DNA of 64,000 nt from Ecdyonurus torrentis. Taxonomy: Eukaryota; Arthropoda; Insecta; Ephemeroptera; Heptageniidae. The notes under the pieces were generated by a model. That model was not told the origin of the DNA, did not search any database, and saw only the letters and a program-made list of their open reading frames with translations. Position 1 is the first letter of the stretch. Each line of letters starts with the position of its first letter. The stretch lies in assembly GCA_949318235.1 (NCBI GenBank), contig OX439131.1, forward strand, positions 19,875,225 through 19,939,224, read 5' to 3'. The translations under genes were made by a program, and so were the position numbers. Below are positions 63,977-64,000 of the stretch, in pieces.

Positions 63977-64000
63977 TCTAATTTATATAAATATCATTTA

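Overview
The window is animal nuclear DNA. It is very AT-rich, with short GT-AG introns inside GC-richer coding exons, very long introns, many (GA)n/(TC)n/(TA)n tracts and several inverted-repeat elements. TATA plus initiator-type promoter signals and the style of the repeats suggest an invertebrate, perhaps an arthropod (crustacean-like). That assignment is an inference with low confidence. I see no bacterial features, CRISPR array or rRNA.

Two protein genes can be built exon by exon with consistent splice phases. The minus strand from 4363 to about 50.8 kb holds a FRAS1/FREM2-family basement-membrane gene. It has 34 coding exons summing to 7122 nt (2373 aa): a signal peptide, about nine CSPG repeats, five Calx-beta domains, the conserved FREM2 C-terminal region, one transmembrane helix and a short tail. 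The first coding exon (signal peptide, 47.7 kb) is separated by a 23.5-kb intron from a 38-nt second exon. A non-coding first exon is predicted near 50.76 kb.

The plus strand from about 52.6 kb (possibly 50.87 kb) to 61.46 kb holds a thioredoxin-reductase-like flavoprotein of 477 aa counted from the internal ATG. Its FAD and NADPH folds and the His-Glu dyad are intact. However, the first cysteine of the CxNxxC redox motif is serine, and the best terminal exon stops where glutathione reductases stop, without the C-terminal GC(C/U)G redox tail. All nine exons remain open and correctly spliced, so the gene looks retained rather than decayed. This is the most interesting item in the window. An upstream exon at 52.6 kb would add a basic leader resembling a mitochondrial presequence.

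The two genes are head to head. A near-symmetric CTATATAAG motif at 50834-50842 lies between their predicted first exons and could serve both directions.

Other content: a probable tRNA-derived SINE at the left edge; a possible terminal exon of an upstream plus-strand gene at 730-787; two nearly identical 1.36-1.38-kb non-autonomous elements with perfect-length 270-bp terminal inverted repeats and TA target duplications (26633-27996 in a FREM intron, 61728-63110 just past the reductase gene); smaller fold-back elements at 1.4, 3.4 and 23.1-23.6 kb; and a promoter plus first exon of a downstream plus-strand gene at 63711-63831. The rest is AT-rich intron or intergenic DNA with microsatellites.
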